A stretch of DNA of 64,000 bases from Bettongia penicillata ogilbyi. Lineage: Eukaryota > Chordata > Mammalia > Diprotodontia > Potoroidae. Position 1 is the first letter of the stretch. Each line of letters begins with the position of its first letter. The notes below the pieces were generated by a model. It had not been told where the DNA came from, searched no databases, and saw only the letters and a list, made by a program, of their open reading frames with translations. Positions 1 to 10,904 of the stretch are shown here, one piece after another. Location of the stretch: contig JAJHZJ010000013.1 in assembly GCA_023548195.1 (NCBI GenBank), positions 2,427,001 through 2,491,000 of the forward strand, written 5' to 3'. A program made the position numbers and the translations under genes.

Positions 1-139
1 ATGTTATGGTTCTATTTTTCAAAAGTCAGAGAGGACAATTCTGAAAGTAAATTTTTGTAAGTGCTTCAAGTGGACTAATTAAGTAATAGCAATTTGCCTC
101 CAAAGACGAATAATTAATGAAACGCTCAGTCTAGGAATG

Positions 140-268
140 TTGGCATGATAGGAAGAAACCATGGATTGGGAAGCGCAATGAGTTAAAAAGTCAGCTCTGC
201 TACTTAGTACCTACATAGGGCAAGCCATTTTATCTATCTGGCAATCGGTTTTCTCATCTATAAAGTGA
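140..268 (+). repeat. MIR-type CORE-SINE fragment
   Basis: The piece reads like the middle of a MIR-type SINE: a stretch like 'one lesion in a tRNA-derived body', then a degenerate form of the 'cctcagtttcctcatctgtaaa' block. Both the head and the L2-like tail are missing. It is old and diverged, and the boundaries are approximate. Confidence 0.5.
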
Positions 269-271
269 GTT

Positions 272-512
272 ATAATATAATTATAAGAGCAAGCATTTAG
301 TGCTTCAAGGTTTGCAAAACACTCAAATAATATGATATTTAATCCTCACCTACCTGGGAGGTAGATGCTAATATTATCCCAATTTTGCTGATTAGGAAAC
401 TAAGGTAGGCAGAGGTTAAGGGACTTGTACAGGGACATATATCTAGGACATGTCTGAGGCCACATTTGAACTCAGGTCTTCCTGACTTCACTGTACCACC
501 TAGCTGCCTAGT
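272..512 (-). repeat. MIR-type CORE-SINE, antisense
   Basis: Read on + it shows the usual antisense order: L2-like tail, 'tttaatcctcacctac', 'taggaaactaagg', then 'ctcaggtcttcctgact' and 'ccacctagctgcctag'. That last block is the complement of the tRNA-like head. The copy is nearly full length. Non-coding and presumably inert. Confidence 0.75.
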
Positions 513-526
513 TGTACTAGAGGAGT

Positions 527-612
527 AAATGAAAAAGCATTTATCAACTACTTACGATGCTCCAAGAATTGTGCTAAGTAATGAGGATACAAATACTGAA
601 GCAAAGACAGGA
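527..612 (-). repeat. L2 LINE 3'-end fragment, antisense
   Basis: The order 'agcatttatcaactactta', 'tgtgctaagtaatgaggatacaaa' is the complement of the L2 3' end (the 'gtgcctggcacatagtaggc' type). Reading through it produces a short chance ORF at 529-720, which I do not consider a gene. Confidence 0.5.
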
Positions 613-999
613 GACCCTGATTTGAAAGAACTTGAATTCTCATGGGAGAAGCAAAATGCAAAAGGGAATGATGGCCATGAAAGGCCCTTTGTTCTAGAAG
701 ATTACAAGGATGGTGAATAGGGCTATAGGAGAGCCTGACATGCCCTATCCAGGAACAATGGCGAGACTGATGTTGATCTTGGTTCATGGCTCCAGAACTG
801 GAGATGGGAAGAGGGAGGGAAGGAAGGAAAGGTGGCTTTGGAGGTTGAGGTTAAGTGGCAGGCCTCAAGTCCACTGGTAAGTTAGGGGGATGTCTACCCC
901 AAGCACACAAAGCAAGAGTTTGAAGACTTCCCCCTAGGCAGAATGGGTAGATGAGAATCATTTGTTCCAACAACCACGAATGCAACCTTGGTACACTTA

Positions 1000-1218
1000 G
1001 AGCTTGCTCCGACATTGAAAATACCAAGGTCATATACTACATCCCAGCCATCAACCAGTCATCCTGATTTTTGCCTTGCCACTGGACTTCGATGACTCAG
1101 GAAGTGAGAGTCAGGCTGACAACCTTGTGTAACTCTGCCTCACTTAAATTCAATTCGCATGAAAGTCAAGACATCACCCCATGATGACAGGTCCTCCTCA
1201 AAAACTAAGGACAAACAA
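1000..1218 (+). repeat. SINE with RTE-like tail (3' part)
   Basis: Contains 'ccagtcatcctgat', a CORE-like middle, and a 3' end 'ggtcctcctcaaaaactaaggacaaacaac'-like. This matches the 3' end of the RTE LINE at 56,150-56,190 ('gtcctcttcaaagatgaagg'). The tRNA-like head is not clear. Probably mobilised by RTE machinery in the past. Confidence 0.6.
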
Positions 1219-1379
1219 CAATTTGGAAAGTAGTCACTGATTAGGAAAGCGGGGAGCCAGAGTGTTAGTTCTTCCTGGTACGGGTAATGAGAAAGTCATC
1301 TAAGACCCTTTCCAGCACTATGCCTTACAATCTTTGTAAGATGGAGGCACCTTTGTAGAATGGAAACAATAGAAGAAGT

Positions 1380-1510
1380 CAACATAGAAAACTTCACTAG
1401 AATCCTGGCTCTACTTAGTAGCTGGGTGACCATGGGAAAGTCACTTAATGGATGAGGAAGCTGAAAGCCACAGAAATTAAGGAAGGATAAAAATACCTAC
1501 ATTAATTAGC
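1380..1510 (+). repeat. MIR-type SINE fragment, degenerate
   Basis: Weak match to the MIR body: 'ggctctacttagtagctgggtgacc', then 'gggaaagtcacttaa'. The following part is rearranged. Low-information relic. Confidence 0.4.
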
Positions 1511-1526
1511 TTGCCACTAATAAATC

Positions 1527-1640
1527 AATAAACATTTATTAAGAACTTAGTAAGAGCTAGGAGGCCCTGTGCTAAGGGCTGGAGATACAAAGAAAAGTAA
1601 AAGCATGGTCCTGTCCTCAAGGAGATCACATTCTAAGAAA
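1527..1640 (-). repeat. L2 LINE 3'-end fragment, antisense
   Basis: 'aaacatttattaagaactta' is followed by 'ctgtgctaagggctggagata' and 'tgtcctcaaggagatcacat'. This is the characteristic complement of the L2 3' terminal region. Confidence 0.65.
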
Positions 1641-1689
1641 GTAAAGTGCTATATGTAGATATGTGCTAATTTTAATATGTTAATGTTAG

Positions 1690-1796
1690 GTTGTAAATTC
1701 CTTGAGGGTAAGGACTGTGTCATTTTTTTTATCTCTGCACGTACAATGTCTGACTTTCAGGTGCTTTCAAATGCCTGTTGAGTTTAATTGAACATG
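1690..1796 (+). repeat. L2 LINE 3' end, sense
   Basis: 'aaattccttgagggtaagga', 'ctgtgtcat' and a terminal run toward 'tgttgagtttaattgaa' follow the L2 3' end in the sense direction. It lies right after an antisense L2 end at 1,527-1,640, so the two are separate insertions or an inverted pair. Confidence 0.6.
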
Positions 1797-2549
1797 AAAA
1801 GAGAAAGAAGCAGTAAAAGGTTGAACAAAATTCTGCAAGCAGCCAACCCTGGAAAGTAAAACTTTTAGTTTCAAATACAGCAGGAGGGTAGTGCTAACAG
1901 TCATTTCTACAAAGGCTCAATACACCAATTAGGTCCCAAGGCAACCTGAACAGTTACCAACCTGAGACTAATGACCCTAGAGATTAATTCCACTCAAAGA
2001 AGGCACCAAGAGACCTATAAGGCTAACGCCTTTGTTAATTTGAGCAGAGTCAGGAGCAGTGAATAACTGGGTTAGGTTTTGATGCTCACAACTTTTTCAA
2101 GGTTTACTACTCAGATCCCAGAAATAAAGATTGACACATCAAGGAAGAAATATAGACACAGCCACTTGGTTCATTAGAACTGGGAAAATAACATCATTTT
2201 TGCAGTTGTAAGAAGTCAACTCAAGTTAGTTCTCCCCTTTCATCCTTGTGAGATCCATCCAAAGCTAGATTCCCAGCCCATAGAGAAAGAAGAAAATTCT
2301 CTATTCTAACTTTGCTTTAAAAAAAAAAAAGAACAAAAAAACCTTCAACTCTTTTTTATGTTTTAGTCAAGCAAGACAATGTGCCAAAGAATTAAAGAAA
2401 TAGTACAGTGAGCATGTGAGATTTAGAAGGGCATTTATTTTCCTCAATTAAAATACTGTTGTAATTGGCCCCAAAAGGTAAAGCCAGGAGCACAGACAGG
2501 ATAGAAGATATAAAGTCAGATTTTGATTCAAATGTAAGGAATAAAGCAT
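1797..2549. other. Unique DNA, nothing recognised
   Basis: About 750 bases without an ORF of note or an interspersed repeat that I recognise. An A-rich run lies near 2,320-2,340. No promoter or exon signature is visible. Confidence 0.5.
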
Positions 2550-2790
2550 TAGGGCTGTCCCCAAAAAGGTTGGACCAACTTCTGAGGTAGTGAGATCTCC
2601 ATCACTGAAGGTCTTCCAGGGGAGACTGTCCCTAGGTTCATTATTTTAGAATTATGAGAAATTTTAGAAATCATCTTTGAACTGAGGAAACTGAGTCGGG
2701 AATGTTAAAGAGTATAGGTTGAACTGAGTGACATCTCAAGTCCCTTCCAAATCTCAGGTTTTGTGATCTCTCAGCAAAACAACAGTAAAA
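2550..2790 (+). repeat. L3/CR1-type LINE 3' end, sense
   Basis: Contains 'ctgaggtagtgagatctcca', 'tcactgaaggtcttccag' and a terminal 'caagtcccttccaaatctca'. This is the order typical of the 3' UTR of L3/CR1 LINEs. A MIR-like antisense scrap ('gaggaaactgag') interrupts it. Confidence 0.6.
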
Positions 2791-2842
2791 ATCTATTACA
2801 GTAAAAAAAAAGCACGATTTGTGAATCCATACCAAAATATAA

Positions 2843-3108
2843 CAATAATAGACAATGATAACAGTAATACTGGCTAGCATTTATGTAGAACCTACTATGT
2901 GACAGGTACTATGTTAAGCACTTTATAAACATTATCTCATTTAATTCTCACAATAACCCTAAGAAGTGGATGTATTGAGGCAAAACAGACGTCAAATGAC
3001 TTGACAAGGTCACACAACCAGTTAAGTCTCTGAGACCCAATTTGAACTCAGATCTTAATGACTCATGGTCCTGCACTCTATCCACTGTATCATCTAACCA
3101 CTTAAATA
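2843..3108 (-). repeat. MIR-type CORE-SINE, antisense
   Basis: Near-complete antisense copy. It carries 'acctactatgtgacaggtac', 'tatctcatttaattctcaca', 'aatttgaactcagatctt' and a tRNA-like head complement near 'tatccactgtatcatctaac'. Confidence 0.75.
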
Positions 3109-3117
3109 AACAAATAA

Positions 3118-3205
3118 AAATGAAGAAACGTTCTGGAGAGGGTAAATGATTAACCCAAGGTCACATGGCTAGAAAATGTAAGAGCTGAAATTATCTTTCT
3201 GCTAT
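3118..3205 (-). repeat. MIR-type SINE fragment, antisense
   Basis: 'ttaacccaaggtcacatggc' followed by 'gtaagagctgaaatt' is the core block of MIR in antisense. Short and diverged. Confidence 0.5.
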
Positions 3206-3720
3206 TCCACAATTGCTTATACAAGTACAGAAAAGATTGGAAAAGAAATTCCTAATTCCTCTTCAATGACCAGTTTCTATTTTCTATCCACTTGTTCATT
3301 TTGAATCAATAGCAAAGTGCATTGTGTCTGTGTGTATCATAAAAAGGTACAGTTGTCAGCTTAAAGAACCATGTTTCCAAAGATTTCTTCATTCTGATTC
3401 TGCTACTGTCTTCCCCTAAACCTCAAGATAACCCTTATATCAAACTACTGGCATTTTTATTCATGACTCAGCCAAAGATTTAGTCCCATTGACCAGTGAG
3501 TGGGAATTCTAGGTGTGGGTTAACTCAATAGTAACACAGCAGTTCAGCTCCAAATGAGTTATATAGCCCATTCCACTATTTTAAAATGTCCCTTTAAGAG
3601 AGAAGTCCAACATCCCTAAAACTTCAACTCATGCCCAGTCCCCAACTACTTGCAAACATCAATATTTGTCCATAAGAAATATACACATGAGGTTCATTGG
3701 GCATGTTACTGTAGTACATG
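3206..3720. other. Unique DNA, nothing recognised
   Basis: About 500 bases with no clear repeat, exon or RNA gene. Confidence 0.45.
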
Positions 3721-3721
3721 A

Positions 3722-3845
3722 AATGTTATTGTTCAGTCATTTCAGTTGTATCCTACTCTTTGGGACTACTTTTTAGCTTTTCTTGGCAAAGATACTAGAG
3801 TGGTTTGCCATTTCCTTCTCCAGCTCATTTTACGGATGCGGAACT
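3722..3845 (-). repeat. CORE-SINE with BovB-like tail, antisense, truncated
   Basis: Starts 'gttattgttcagtcatttca', the complement of the BovB-like terminal 'tgactgaacaacaac'. It continues with 'cttggcaaagatactagagt' and 'ccatttccttctccagctca', then ends before the tRNA-like head. Confidence 0.7.
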
Positions 3846-3944
3846 AAATGAAAAATATACTTTTCTTGTGCAACGACAGAGAATTCCACTGAGAATGACA
3901 CACGTTGAGGATGCATTAAAAAGGTATATCCTGAGACACATTAC

Positions 3945-4000
3945 AGGAAAACATTTATCAAGTACCTACTGTATATATGATTTCATACTAGGTAAGAGGA
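3945..4000 (-). repeat. L2 3'-end scrap, antisense
   Basis: 'aacatttatcaagtacctac' resembles the complement of the L2 terminus. Very short, so it is weak on its own. Confidence 0.35.
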
Positions 4001-4394
4001 GGTAAACACACCCATGCAGGAGGGGGGAAAAGGATGATATTAGAGAAAAGGCAGCAATGCTAGTTGCTGATGGATTCTGACTTTATCCCTGAACAAAAAC
4101 TGAGAAAGCACGTAGACTCGTTTGCCACAGTGATATCCTATCTGCTTTGGACTGATATCCTGGGGCCAATCTCTAGGCAAAAAAGTACATCCAAGCATGT
4201 GCCAGAGAAATGTCACAAGAGTATATACATCATATTGCACATGATTTACATATCACTGGGGCATACTTAAGCAGATTATGGAGTTCATTTTTAGCTCATA
4301 AATATACTACTGACACTGAAATGTCATTTCTTGGATTTTTCTCTGTACATATTATGTTATTTACCTATTAGTACTGACCAAGGTCCTTTATACC
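4001..4394. other. Unique DNA with two overlapping chance ORFs
   Basis: Open frames exist on both strands (4,040-4,240 minus; 4,064-4,270 plus). They are under 70 codons, mutually antisense and without recognisable motifs, so I treat them as chance. Confidence 0.45.
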
Positions 4395-4565
4395 AGAGAA
4401 AGAGAGCATTGTATTGGACATTGTTTTGGAAGAGAATATTGGATATGGAGTTGGAAGCCTTGACTTTTAGTCCTGGCTCAGACACTTACTCACTTAGCCA
4501 TATGACCAATGGCCAAGTCATCTCTCTGAAAATCAAGTTTTCTTCTGTGTAAAAAATCTGCCTCT
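4395..4565 (+). repeat. MIR-type SINE, sense
   Basis: tRNA-like head traces near 'gagcattgtattggaca', then 'gtcctggctcagacacttac', 'gccaagtcatctctctg' and a short tail. Old copy; it lacks a clear L2-like terminus. Confidence 0.55.
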
Positions 4566-5404
4566 TCTTATTCCAAGATGAGGGCTCTTTCCGTGACATG
4601 TACTACTTCCCACAGCTATATCACTATAACACATCCATAGCCAAACAGTTAAGATAAAGGATTTCCATGGGTTTGGAATGACAGATCTTGTGTTATATTG
4701 TACTAACAGGTGATCTGTTTTAAAATATATCTACATTAACCTTTGAATTAAAGAAAAGGAGAGAAAGCTAATTTAGATATATTTTAAGGGCAAAAGCTCC
4801 ATGATCAGAGTATTTGGCTTTTCCAGTTCCTTTGAAATGAAGTCCAGAGCCATCAGGATTATTAAAAAGTAGACTATCACTTATTATTTAATTAATTAAC
4901 TCACAAATTAATCCCTTTTCTACATGACAGTCCTTCCAATACAAAATACTCCAAATATTACTTCAGCTATCCTCACTCTAAGCCTTCTCTTTCCAGGCCA
5001 AACATTTTCAGCTTCATCCATGTTCGTATGACTGAGCGTGAAGACCCTCAATTATCCCTTGCTCCACCCCCCACCCCAACTCTAGACTGTCTCCCAGCAA
5101 TCAGTGTTCTTCTTACCTTGTGGGACCCAGCATCAAACACAATACTCCAGATATAGGCTAAGCAGGGAAGAAATGATCACCTCCTTACCTCCTGGAAGAA
5201 ATGTTTTTTAATGCAATTCAGGGTTCTGTTTTTAAAAAGCCCTGCTCACTCATGCTGAGCTTATATTATATAACACACGAAAATCCCCAGATCTTTTTCA
5301 GAAAAACTAAGCAAACTTTTCCCATCTTGTCCTTGTGAAGCTGGGTTGGTTGTTTGTTTTTTAACTAGGAGAGTTCAGGCTAAATTTTTGTTGTTGTATT
5401 TTAA

Positions 5405-5605
5405 CTCCAGTCAGTTTACTTTTATAGAGGATGTAAGTTCAAATTCTGCCTTGCATGCTTACCTCAGGTGACAAATGGGATAAATCACTTCACCTACCTC
5501 AGACTCAATTCCTCCATCTGCAGAATGAAGGGACTGGACCAGATGGTCTCAGATGAATGTCCCTCCCAGATCTCCACCTATGATTTTATGTTCAGCAGCA
5601 CAGGG
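5405..5605 (+). repeat. tRNA-headed SINE with L3/CR1-like tail
   Basis: Body 'gtaagttcaaattctgcctt', then 'cctcagactcaattcctcca', followed by a tail 'gaccagatggtctcagatga' typical of CR1/L3 3' ends. It is inserted in the antisense L3/CR1 element, so it is younger than that element. Confidence 0.6.
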
Positions 5606-5849
5606 CTGGTCCCTGTGAGTAAAGATTCCCTGGGGTGCTCAGCTGAAGACTTGTCAGGTTGACAATGAATCATTAACTTACTTTTTAATTCTGTCCACTC
5701 AACCAGGTCTCAATCCATCTAACTGTATTATCTTCTAACTCATATTTTTCATCTTTTCCACAAGAAGAGTATGAAATGTTTTATCAAATGTTTTGCTAAA
5801 ATCTAGAAATATATAGGAAAGGTGTTGAACAAGTGACTAGAACCAGGAT

Positions 5850-5928
5850 GAAATGCAATTTATGAAATAAATAAAAGTACAATACAATATAGATAATGTT
5901 AATTTGTAGTTTTCTAAATCCCTTCCTG
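5850..5928 (-). repeat. hAT (Tip100-like) MITE fragment, antisense
   Basis: 'tttatgaaataaataaaagt' then 'atagataatgttaatttgta' and 'gttttctaaatccc' match the internal part of the element at 59,985-60,152, which keeps its 'gagtttgata' end. Only the middle survives here. Confidence 0.55.
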
Positions 5929-6132
5929 GGCCACTTGGTTGGATAGAGTACACCTTCCTGACTTCAGATCTGGCCTGCAACACTTACTGACAGTGTGACC
6001 CTGGGTAGGTCACTTACTTGCCTCAGTTTCCTCATCTGTCAAATGAATTGGAGAAGGAAATGGCAAACCAATCCAATACCTCTGTCAAAAATGATATCAC
6101 AAAGAGTCAGACAGCACTGAACAACAACCAAT
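5929..6132 (+). repeat. CORE-SINE with BovB-like tail
   Basis: Head 'ggccacttggttggatagag', core 'cactgacagtgtgaccctgg'-like, 'gcctcagtttcctcatctgt', 'gagaaggaaatggcaaacca', and tail 'agagtcagacagcactgaac' then 'aacaacc'. Full length and inserted in the L3/CR1 element. Confidence 0.8.
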
Positions 6133-6654
6133 CTACTGGAGTAGATTACAGCATTACATTTTACTTGAATAAAGTACACCACTCACCTACAGCATTCCTC
6201 TCATCTACCAGCACCAAGCTGAAAAAAAGAAATAAGGTTAGTGTGGTATGGGCTGTTCTGGAAGGCCTCTTGGCTCAGTGTAATTAATCACTTCCTATCC
6301 CCCACCCCGGACAGTCACTGACCCCTTTTTAATGATTCATTCTATGATTTTCACAAAATTCCAAGTCAAACTTACTAGTCTTTAGTGGGCAGACTCTTTT
6401 CCCTTCTCTTTCTTTTGACAATGAAGACATTTGTTCTTTATCAATCCTATGACCCTTCACCCTTTCTCCATGATCTCTTAAATATTGCTACAGTGAGGGT
6501 TGAGCATTCACATCTACCAGTTCCTTCTGCACCCAAGGATCTTCTTATTCTGAGCAAGATTATGTGAATTTGTCAAGGGCATCTAGATACTCCTAATTTA
6601 TCCTGGAAGACTACTGAAATACTATACTCAATATAAAGCAACCGAATACCAACC

Positions 6655-6812
6655 ATATAACTAATAAACATTTGTCAAGCCCATAATATGTGCAAGCAAA
6701 GAAGGTAACATGGCTTAATGGATAAAGTTCTAGAGGTACAGTCTGAAGGATCTGGATTCAAATGATTCCTCTGACTCTAGATGCATAATAATGGACAAGT
6801 TGTTTAACCTAG
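6655..6812 (+). repeat. L2 scrap followed by truncated tRNA-headed SINE
   Basis: 'ctaataaacatttgtcaagc' (6,655-6,695) is an antisense L2 terminus. From about 6,697 'ggcttaatggataaagttct' and 'tctggattcaaatgattcc' give a SINE head and B-box-like region. That SINE is cut off by the next SINE at 6,812. Confidence 0.5.
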
Positions 6813-7060
6813 GCAGCAAGGTGGCACAGTGGATGGAGCACCAGTCAGAAGACTTGAGTTCAAATGCAACCTTAGACATTTCCTTAACTGTGTGACCTTG
6901 AGCAAGTCAGGTAACCTCTGCCTCAGTTTCCTCATCTATAAAATGGGGATAACAATAGCATCCACTTTTAACGACTGTTGTGAGGATCAAAATGAGATAA
7001 TATTTTAAAACTGCTCGGCAAATCTTAAGTACTATATGAATGCTTATTATAATTGTTTTA
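6812..7060 (+). repeat. MIR-type CORE-SINE, full length
   Basis: Head 'aggcagcaaggtggcacagt', B-box-like 'gagttcaaatgcaacc', core, 'gcctcagtttcctcatctat', 'aaaatggggataacaatagc', 'tgttgtgaggatcaaaatga', and an L2-like end near 'tatatgaatgcttattat'. One of the best preserved MIR-type copies here. Confidence 0.85.
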
Positions 7061-7799
7061 CACTACCAGGTAAGAAAAAGATACACAGGACAAGAATTCC
7101 ATGAAAGAGGCAATCTAGTCATTAAGTTCATATAAACATAAGTAATAATACCAGAAAGCTAATGTTAAGTGTCCAGTGAGTAGAAGAGACTTACTCCTTC
7201 TTTTGAATCACAACTTAAACCATTCTCTCTTTGCAGAGGACGGGCTTCATTGTCAAGCCTAGTAGTTGCACTAACCACCAGCAGGTGTTGAATCACACAG
7301 AAATCTGACATTAGAAGCATCAGTCAACCTGGGCGAGGACACAGAAGGAACAACCAACCAAGTAGGGATAAAGGTGATCACCAACACAGAGGCAAGTCTC
7401 TAAACCAGCAGAATCTCTTTGTAAAGCTATTCATAGAGGGCCTAAGTACACAGCAGCCAGGCTACAGTTTTTGCATTAATTACAAAGTAACCTTGAAATA
7501 CTCTGTAAATAACTGTGTAAACTCGGATGTTTTCCCAGCACTACCTCTCAACTTGGCCCTTTCCAAGTTCATTCCTTATGTTGAGTCATTTGCTTTGTCC
7601 AAGTTCTTGCCAAAAAAAAAAAAATGAAACCTATGCTATCACTAATAATGAAGTAAAAAGATTACTACATTTGAAACACTGGAAGAAAAATAAGCACTGA
7701 GAACGCAGCTGATTCTTCCCATGGGTCTTTATCACCTTATGTCTGAGCTACTGAGCCAGAAACTCATGTCCACCACCATTTTTATTTCTCCCCTACAGA
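7061..7799. other. Unique DNA, nothing recognised
   Basis: About 740 bases without a clear repeat. An A-run lies near 7,612-7,624. No exon or RNA gene seen. Confidence 0.45.
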
Positions 7800-7985
7800 A
7801 GCAACATTAGTACAGTGGGGGATTCTGCAATGAACTGGGATTAGGATTCTTGTGCTGGTTTTGCTGCTGATTGTGTTTCCCTGGATTATTACTTCCCTTC
7901 TCTGCACCTCAACTTTCACCTCTGCAAAATATCACTTCAAAGGTGACTTCTGGCATAAATATTCTATAAATCTTCATCTCAATGG
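7800..7985 (+). repeat. MIR-type SINE, sense, diverged
   Basis: Traces of the head ('tagtacagtgggggattctg') and 'ccttctctgcacctcaactt', 'cacctctgcaaaat' give the MIR order. Diverged. Confidence 0.45.
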
Positions 7986-8439
7986 AGAAGTCATTGTCTC
8001 ATAAGGCAGAAGATGGAAACGGTTAAAAAGAGAGACAACTTTAAAAAAGATTAGGAAAACATGATGGACAGTAGGTGGTTTGGTGAAAGTGTGTGGACAC
8101 ACTATGGATTACTGGTTGAATCACACTTGGGTCTATTGTATCATTTTATCTTCCCTCAGTAATCCCTCAAGTCTGGTTTAAATTCCTTGGGCAGGGAGTA
8201 AATAGATGGAGATACTCTTTGGTCCAACATGTGCCAAGGTCATCAAACCTGGAAATACGAGAACAGCTGTCTGGTGTGGGAGAGAAGGAGGGAGGGTGAC
8301 TGAAGGAGAACTGAGAAGCATTAGGCATTTAAACTGTTAATTTTCTATTTTGTACCCTGGTAACACAATGTAATTGTGATTTCACAGGTTCCTTGCTGGT
8401 AAGAGTTCTTCAAGTATGCTAGAAACAGATGATTACTAA

Positions 8440-8900
8440 AAAACAAATCCCACCAGCAAAGACCAACAAGTAATTCCTTCAAAAACTCCACACACATTCA
8501 CACTTTACTTTTACCTTTTTTCCAAAGGCAAACTGTGACTGTCAGATGCACCCCCTCATTACTGTCCCCTGTTCTTTTTCAGAAGGGCTAATCAGAAAAG
8601 CCTACAGAGGGATTTAATCAGACTTTTTTTTTCTTCAAGTGACCTAATGTTCTGGTATGAAACTGCTGCCAGCTCACACTGGGTGGAAATTTAGCACTGT
8701 CAGCATTTAATTATTATTTTATCGCAGATTTCTTTACTTTCCTACAGGGAAGAAATAGCTAATTTTTTTAAAATGCACCAACTGCTTAGCTTTTAAAATC
8801 ACAAGACACTGCCCTCATTATTTTGCTTTGTCAAAAATTACCAGTTCAGGACATGGGCTGTGTCATAGAAACACTTTCCTAAGTTAATAAGAGGTAGCAG
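8440..8900. promoter_or_regulatory. Candidate conserved non-coding element
   Basis: Repeat-free block with homeodomain-like AT cores ('catttaattattattttat') and no long open frame. It is bounded by ordinary DNA. The appearance resembles deeply conserved non-coding sequence, but conservation cannot be seen from one sequence. This is an inference. Confidence 0.25.
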
Positions 8901-8979
8901 TATCATTGGCATCCATCACTAGAATCCTAAAACTACAGACTGTTACCGGGTTGTTATTATCTAAATTCTTTCTCCATGG

Positions 8980-9062
8980 AATCCTTCATTCATGTTTACA
9001 TTCAGCATATATTCAGGCAATATTCACAAAGTCCCTGCCCTCAGAGCACCTACATTCCTAAG
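8980..9062 (-). repeat. L2 3'-end fragment, antisense
   Basis: 'cattcagcatatattcaggc' and 'gtccctgccctcagagcacc' follow the complement of the L2 3' region. Short and diverged. Confidence 0.45.
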
Positions 9063-10045
9063 ATACAACGAGAGGGGGAGAATATTGTTTTGTTCTCCCC
9101 ACATTTGATTTTCCTCCTAAGTGGGGGAAGAGAAAGACTAGAGATGTCTGTATCAAACAACAAACATGGGGTTTGTAACAGAAGAAAGCAGAGGCATTAC
9201 CTTGCAGGCACAAGGCAGTTTCCTTCCACACTGCACCACACCAGGGCTATGGGAACACCTGGATCCAATAACAGCGGACTGCCCCAATACCTATGTAAGT
9301 GGGTCAGAAATGACTTATAAAAGTGCTGCTATATCCTGGATTGAACAGACCTATACCTCATGGTGAGAAAGCATGTGATGAAAGGCAGTGGGGTAGTAAA
9401 GGCTGAGAAGAGACCAGTTGAGAGTGGTAAGTGCAAGTATGCAAGTTGCGGTACCTGCAGTTCTTGGTGCTGGGTCTTCTCGCCCTTGGGTCACCACTGC
9501 AGTGTGTGGGGCGTGTTCACAGGAGTCTGCCTCAGGCTGGGGTTGTAGCTTATACCTCTCCAGAACCACACGCAGGACTCACCAAAATGGCAAACATTAA
9601 GGGATGATGAAAGCTGTGGATATATCCAAACAGAGGGCTTGCCTCTCTGAACTGTAGCAACTGAGTTACTTCCAATCCTCCATCACCTGGAAAGAAGGCC
9701 CAGTGACGGTAATCTGGCACACTTGACAAGGAAAGTAAAAGAAACAGAGCAGGCCTCTGCAACAAAAACATTACCAAATGATCATACATGAGTGTCAAAG
9801 GAAGGAAGGAATCATTTTCTAAGTGTTGAGTTGAGATCAGTTTCCATTTTTCTATTCTACCTTATCCCTCATCAGTCTCATATGACTCTAAAAGGCAATC
9901 ACAAATCTAGCTAGTCTCAAAACAAACAACCAAATGCAAATCCCAAACCCTAACAGTCAAAAAAACAAAAGCAAAAATCCCTTTTTTTTTACTCCATTTC
10001 ATCTCAAATTACCATTACTTCTCTAAACTCAAACTCCCCAAGTTT
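9063..10045. other. Unique DNA, nothing recognised
   Basis: Nearly 1 kb. Several overlapping open frames of 60-114 codons occur on both strands at 8,976-9,800, but they overlap each other, have low-complexity composition and show no motif. I do not call a gene. Confidence 0.45.
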
Positions 10046-10049
10046 GTCA

Positions 10050-10255
10050 AGTGTTCATTATGACTAGTAAATACTTATTGAGCATTTATTATGGGCTAGA
10101 CACTGAGGATACAAAAATGAACCAAACAAGGTATCTGCCACAGGAGATACACATAAAAAGACATCTAGTAATACACAGGAACATGCTCATTTGTACTTGT
10201 ATCCCCAACCTAGAAGTGGCTGGCATAGAGGAGGCACTTAATACATACTGACTCC
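10050..10255 (-). repeat. L2 3'-end pair (antisense, then sense)
   Basis: 10,050-10,156 is the complement of the L2 end ('taaatacttattgagcattt', 'ctagacactgaggatacaaa'). 10,185-10,255 looks like a sense L2 end ('tgtatccccaacctagaagt', 'ggaggcacttaatacatact'). They are two oppositely oriented scraps. Confidence 0.55.
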
Positions 10256-10261
10256 AGGAAG

Positions 10262-10512
10262 GAGGAGGAAGTATGTGTTGAGCACCTACTATGTGCTATC
10301 AATTCTGCTAAGAGCTTTTACAAATATTATCTCATTTGATCCTCACAATAACTTTGTGAAGGTAAGTGATACCATTATCTTCATTTTACAGTTGAGGAAA
10401 CTGAGGCAGATGAGTTAAGTAACTTGCCCAGGGTTTCACATCAAATAAGTGTCTGAGGCCATAACTGAACTCAGGCCTTCTGACTTCAAGCCCAGTGCTT
10501 TAGATAAATCTA
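10262..10512 (-). repeat. MIR-type CORE-SINE, antisense, full length
   Basis: 'gagcacctactatgtgctat', 'tatctcatttgatcctcaca', 'gttgaggaaactgaggcaga', 'aacttgcccagggtttcaca' and 'ctgaactcaggccttctgac' in the expected order. Confidence 0.8.
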
Positions 10513-10904
10513 ATCCATACTAAAACAACCGCTAGTAATATTGTGCCTTTCTTGGCTATCTCCCCCCTCCAACTACTAGACATAGGTGGGACTTTTTTAA
10601 AAAAGACTCTCAAACATGCATCAAACATCTCAAACGTAACTGTTTCCATCAGTGGCCAATTCTTTCTCCCCTTCTCTTTCTTAGCTCAAGTCTCACATCC
10701 AGATATTTCTGGCCCCATGTAGACATGTGTAATGACAAATATGGACCTAAAAGGAAACTATGATCCCTTGCCAACATAAAATACAAGACCTATTTCTCTT
10801 AAATCATTGCCTAGTATGGATTCACACATAGGGAATAGAGGGCCTGGTCACCAGATGTTCTAAGTGCAGAGTTCCATGATAGAATGCATCCAAACAGTTT
10901 CCCT

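Larger units (their letters stand above)
4925..6620 (-). repeat. L3/CR1-type LINE, antisense, interrupted
   Basis: Three blocks read in one order on the minus strand. Block 4,925-5,400 has 'caatactccagatataggct', 'gatcacctccttacctcctg' and 'atgctgagcttatatt'. Block 5,660-5,850 has 'tgttttatcaaatgttttgc'. Block 6,133-6,620 has 'aaacttactagtctttagtg' and 'accagttccttctgcaccca'. These follow the 3' end and C-terminal reverse-transcriptase region of CR1/L3 elements in antisense. A SINE (5,405-5,605), a hAT scrap (5,850-5,928) and a second SINE (5,929-6,132) split it. No frame is open. Confidence 0.75.

Noticed and set aside
9063..9800. Cluster of overlapping small open frames, possible exon
   Set aside because: Frames lie on both strands and overlap. 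No recognisable protein or convincing splice sites.
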